DNA from: Stropharia rugosoannulata
Lineage: Eukaryota; Basidiomycota; Agaricomycetes; Agaricales; Strophariaceae
Reading direction: 5' to 3'
Assembly (NCBI GenBank): GCA_028532985.1
Contig: JANCIK010000002.1
Span: 4,092,001 to 4,156,000, forward strand
Length of the DNA: 64,000 nucleotides
In this document: one piece after another, positions 60,873-64,000 of the stretch
Layout of the letters: each line of letters opens with the position of its first letter
How positions within the stretch are numbered: the first letter of the stretch is position 1
Position numbers and translations under genes: made by a program
The notes under the pieces: generated by a model
Database searches by the model: none
The model's input: the letters and a program-made list of their open reading frames with translations, nothing else
Told to the model about the DNA's origin: nothing

Positions 60873-61376
60873 GAAGGAAAGGAAAGGAACGGAGCGCTGG
60901 CGTCGGTGTAGCCAACGACGAGCAAGGGCAGGGAATGATGCGAATGAGGAAAAGAGCGGTCACGCCGTCGCCGTGTTGTTGTCGGGCATTCAACAGAAAC
61001 AAATAATTTGTCATGCTATTCTGGGAATACACTTCAAACCCACTTAAACTCACTTATTGCTCACTTAACTGGTACGTGTTTGCTACGTGTGTTAAGTAGA
61101 AGCTGCTCAGAGACGCTTTCACTTTCATCCGCAGCTCTGTTCAGTCTTTTCCTTGTGGTTCTGCCTTATTCAAGAGAAGGGGAATCTCTTAGGTGAACAG
61201 AACAACCCTCGAGTGCCACGAATGTGAGCAAATTAAAACATATAATAATTATCTCATATGTAACTTAGCTAAGCCCAAATAAATAATAATATGTTATATC
61301 CAGATTGGACGCGCATATATTGACCACGTCGCTTGCACATCGCCACTTCCATCGGCACGACGAGCGGACTACACAT
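60873..61376. promoter_or_regulatory. Divergent promoter region
   Basis: 504 bp separate the ATGs of the chitin synthase gene (-) and the coatomer gene (+), so both promoters must lie here or overlap. AT-rich stretches occur at 61230-61300. No specific factor site can be supported. Confidence 0.5.
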
Positions 61377-64000
61377 ATGCTCTTTGAGGTCAATGTATGT
61401 GCCATCCATCATCTTATTGTAGCAGTACTAACTATATACTAGAAAAAACTATTCGCCCGGTCAGACCGTGTCAAGGGCGTCGACTTCCATCCGACAGAAC
61501 CATGGCTCCTGACTGGGCTCTACAACGGCTCAGTCAACATCTACAACCATGAGACAGGTGCTATCGTAAAGACCTTTGAGGTCGCCGAAGTCCCTGTTCG
61601 CTGTGTCAAGTTCATTGCCCGCAAGAACTGGTTCATCGCGGGCTCAGACGACTTCCAGCTTCGAGTATTCAACTACAACACGCATGAAAAGGTCGTTGCC
61701 TTTGAGGCACACCCAGACTACATCCGCTGCCTTACCGTGCATCCTACTGCCAGCATTGTGCTCACCGGATGCGATGACATGACGATCAAGGCATGGGACT
61801 GGGATAAGAGCTGGAAAAATATCCAGGTCTGTCACTTTTCTCTGTCGCACTGCGCTGCATGCCAGGGGCTGACCATGCATAGACTTACGAGGGACACACT
61901 CACTACATCATGAACCTTGCCTTTAACCCTAAAGATACCAACACCTTTGTCTCCGCGTGTCTCGATCGAACAGTCAAGATGTGGTCACTCGGTTCTTCTG
62001 TGGCTAATTTCACCATGGAGGCGCATGACAAGGGTGTCAACTACGTCGACTTCTACCCAGGAGCAGACAAGCCCTATATCGTCACCACCGGCGACGACAA
62101 AACCGTCAAGGTTTGGGATTACCTCGGCAAAAGCTGTGTGCAAACCATGGAGGGCCATACCAACAACGTGTCCTTTGCTGTTTTCCACCCCAACCTACCC
62201 ATCATTATCTCGGGCAGCGAGGATGGTACTGTCAAAATTTGGAATAGCGGCACTTACCGCGTCGAGAACACGCTCAGCTACGCTCTCGAGCGTACTTGGT
62301 GCGTCGCCCTTCGCCGCGATGCAAACGAGGTCGCCGTCGGATTCGATGAAGGTGTCGTTGTCATCAAGCTCGGACGCGACGAGCCTACCCTCAGCATGGA
62401 TCCTTCCGGCAAGCTCATATATACCCGTAACCACGACGTCCTTTCTGCAAATCTTCAGAGCGTCGCCCCGCCTGAACCAGGCGAAACTGGCGTCCCCGTT
62501 CTCGCTGATGGTTCTCGAATCCCCCTTTCGACGAAGGAGATCGGCTCGACCGAAGTCTTTGCCAACGCAGTCATGCACTCACCCAACGGGCGCTTTGTTA
62601 CAGTCGTAGGTGACGGCGAGTACATCACGTACACCGCTCTCGCTTGGCGAAATAAGAGCTTTGGAAACGGTATCTCGTTTGCCTGGGCGCCGGACTCGAA
62701 TACGTACGCTGTGTTGGAGAACAAGGTACGCCTAAAGGTGTACAAGAACTTCAAGGAGCGGGCGGGTGTCGGTATGAAGGGTGCTGGTAGCTGGGCTATC
62801 GAGAGCCTACACGGCGGTACGCTACTCGGGGCGCGTGGCAGCGGATTCGTCATGTTTTGGGACTGGGAAACCGGTGAGATCGTCAGACGGATCGATGTCG
62901 ATGCGAAGAGCGTGTTCTGGTCTGGCACGGGCTCGCTTGTCGCAATTGCATCAGACGATTCTTTCTACATTTTGCGCTTCGACCGGGAAGCGTACAATGC
63001 AAAGTTAGAAGAGGGCTCCGAGATAACGGACGAGGGTGTAGAGGAGGCATTCGAGGTTGTAGCAGATGTAGCCGACAGGTAGGATCTCCGCCCGCCATCA
63101 TAATTTCACACTAACTGTTTATTGACAGTGTCAAGTCTGCGAAATGGGTGGGCGATTGCTTCATCTACACCACAGCAAACAATCGCCTATGTTACTTTGT
63201 CGGCACAGAATCATACACAATCAGTCCTCTAGACACGTTCGTACCTTTTCTGATCCGCATGTACTCATTTAATTGGTTTTTTGTAGGCCCCTCTACCTCC
63301 TTGGATATATCCCTGCCCACAACCGTGTGTACCTCGCCGACAAGGACATGCATGTTTACGCATATGCACTCTCGCTCAATGTTGTCGAGTACCAGACCGC
63401 GGTGCTACGCGGCGATATGGACGCCGCCGCCGAAATTCTTCCACAATTGCCTAAAGACCAGTTGAACAAGGTTGCACGGTTCCTCGAAGCGCGAGGTGCG
63501 CATAATTGATTTGGCCTCAGAAGTTAATTGTTGACCATTTCCGCTCAGACATGAAGGAGCTCGCGCTGCAAATCACGCTGGACCCGGACCACAAGTTCGA
63601 CCTCGCGTTGGCGCTCGACGACCTCGACACCGCGCTGTCGATCGCGCGCAGCGTGCCCGAGAACGAGGCAGGCGTGAAGTGGAAGGCACTCGGCGACCGC
63701 GCGCTTGTTGTGTGGCGGTTCGACCTCGCAAGGGAGAGCTTTGAGAAGGCGGGCGATCTCGGCGCGCTCATGCTCCTCTTGCTTGCCGTGGGCGACCGAG
63801 CCGGTCTCGAGGCTCTCGCGAAGGAGGCGGGTGAGTGTAATCCGATTATACTTTTTCTCTAGTATCTTAAAATTCAATCATATAGTGGAGAAGGGCCAGA
63901 ACAACCTCGCGTTTGCTGTAACGCTCCAGTTGGGTGATGCAGCTGCGTGTGTGGATCTGCTGAAAAAGACGGAGCGCGCACCCGAGGCAGCGCTCTTCGC
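61377..64000 (+). CDS. SEC27: Coatomer beta-prime subunit (COPI, Sec27/COPB2), 3' cut by window edge
   Basis: Exons 61377-61394, 61443-61826, 61883-63078, 63129-63236, 63287-63495, 63549-63830 and 63886 to the window end join in frame to about 770 aa. The 18-nt first exon (MLFEVN) leads into [20 protein letters not shown], the hallmark start of this family. The N-terminal WD40 propeller shows conserved [43 protein letters not shown] and [13 protein letters not shown] segments. A second propeller runs to about residue 590, and then an alpha-solenoid ([16 protein letters not shown]). The protein is part of the COPI coat on Golgi membranes, where the first propeller binds dilysine retrieval signals. 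Only the C-terminal part of the solenoid is missing, through the window edge. Confidence 0.95.

Noticed and set aside
1..64000. CRISPR array
   Set aside because: No regularly spaced short direct repeats with unique spacers; the genome is eukaryotic.

Overview
The window is nuclear DNA of a filamentous fungus, most likely an agaricomycete. It has dense 45-70 nt spliceosomal introns with GTRNGT donors, CTAAC-type branch points and YAG acceptors, a chitin synthase with a myosin-like head, and a fungal coatomer gene. The expansion of WD40 proteins suggests Cantharellales/Ceratobasidiaceae (Rhizoctonia-like), but that is inference from family knowledge, not something the sequence proves.

Layout. 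(1) About 0-52.7 kb holds five paralogous multi-exon genes, copies 1-5. Each encodes an N-terminal DUF2235 (Tle1-like alpha/beta hydrolase) domain, a helical linker and a C-terminal seven-bladed WD40 propeller. Copies 1 and 2 are on +, copies 3 and 4 on -, copy 5 on +. Copy 1 is cut by the window edge and has a frameshift in the first WD40 repeat. (2) Between them lie long pyrimidine-rich tracts without convincing coding sequence, built from shared repeat modules. One module is a 68-nt segment with the layout of a spliceosomal intron. Module orientation follows gene orientation. (3) 44.8-45.4 kb carries a small two-exon orphan gene. (4) From 53 kb the sequence becomes ordinary: a small adenylate-kinase-like P-loop gene (+), a 12-exon myosin-motor chitin synthase (-), and a divergently transcribed COPI beta-prime subunit gene (+) that runs off the window.

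The orientation switches at about 25.04 kb and 43.16 kb look like the two ends of one inversion of about 18.1 kb. Rejoining the flanks on paper recreates repeat sequences found intact elsewhere in the window, and it puts all five genes head to tail. Copies 1 and 2 also share a nearly identical tract of about 3.84 kb (WD40 3' half plus 3' flank) beside clearly diverged sequence, which suggests recent gene conversion or duplication.

Functionally, the array looks like a rapidly evolving family of lipase-like enzymes with a repeat-based recognition domain. It resembles the architecture of fungal NLR-like (NWD) proteins but has no nucleotide-binding module. The visible hydrolase motifs are intact in all five copies as far as the window shows. 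A role in recognition or defence is a hypothesis only.
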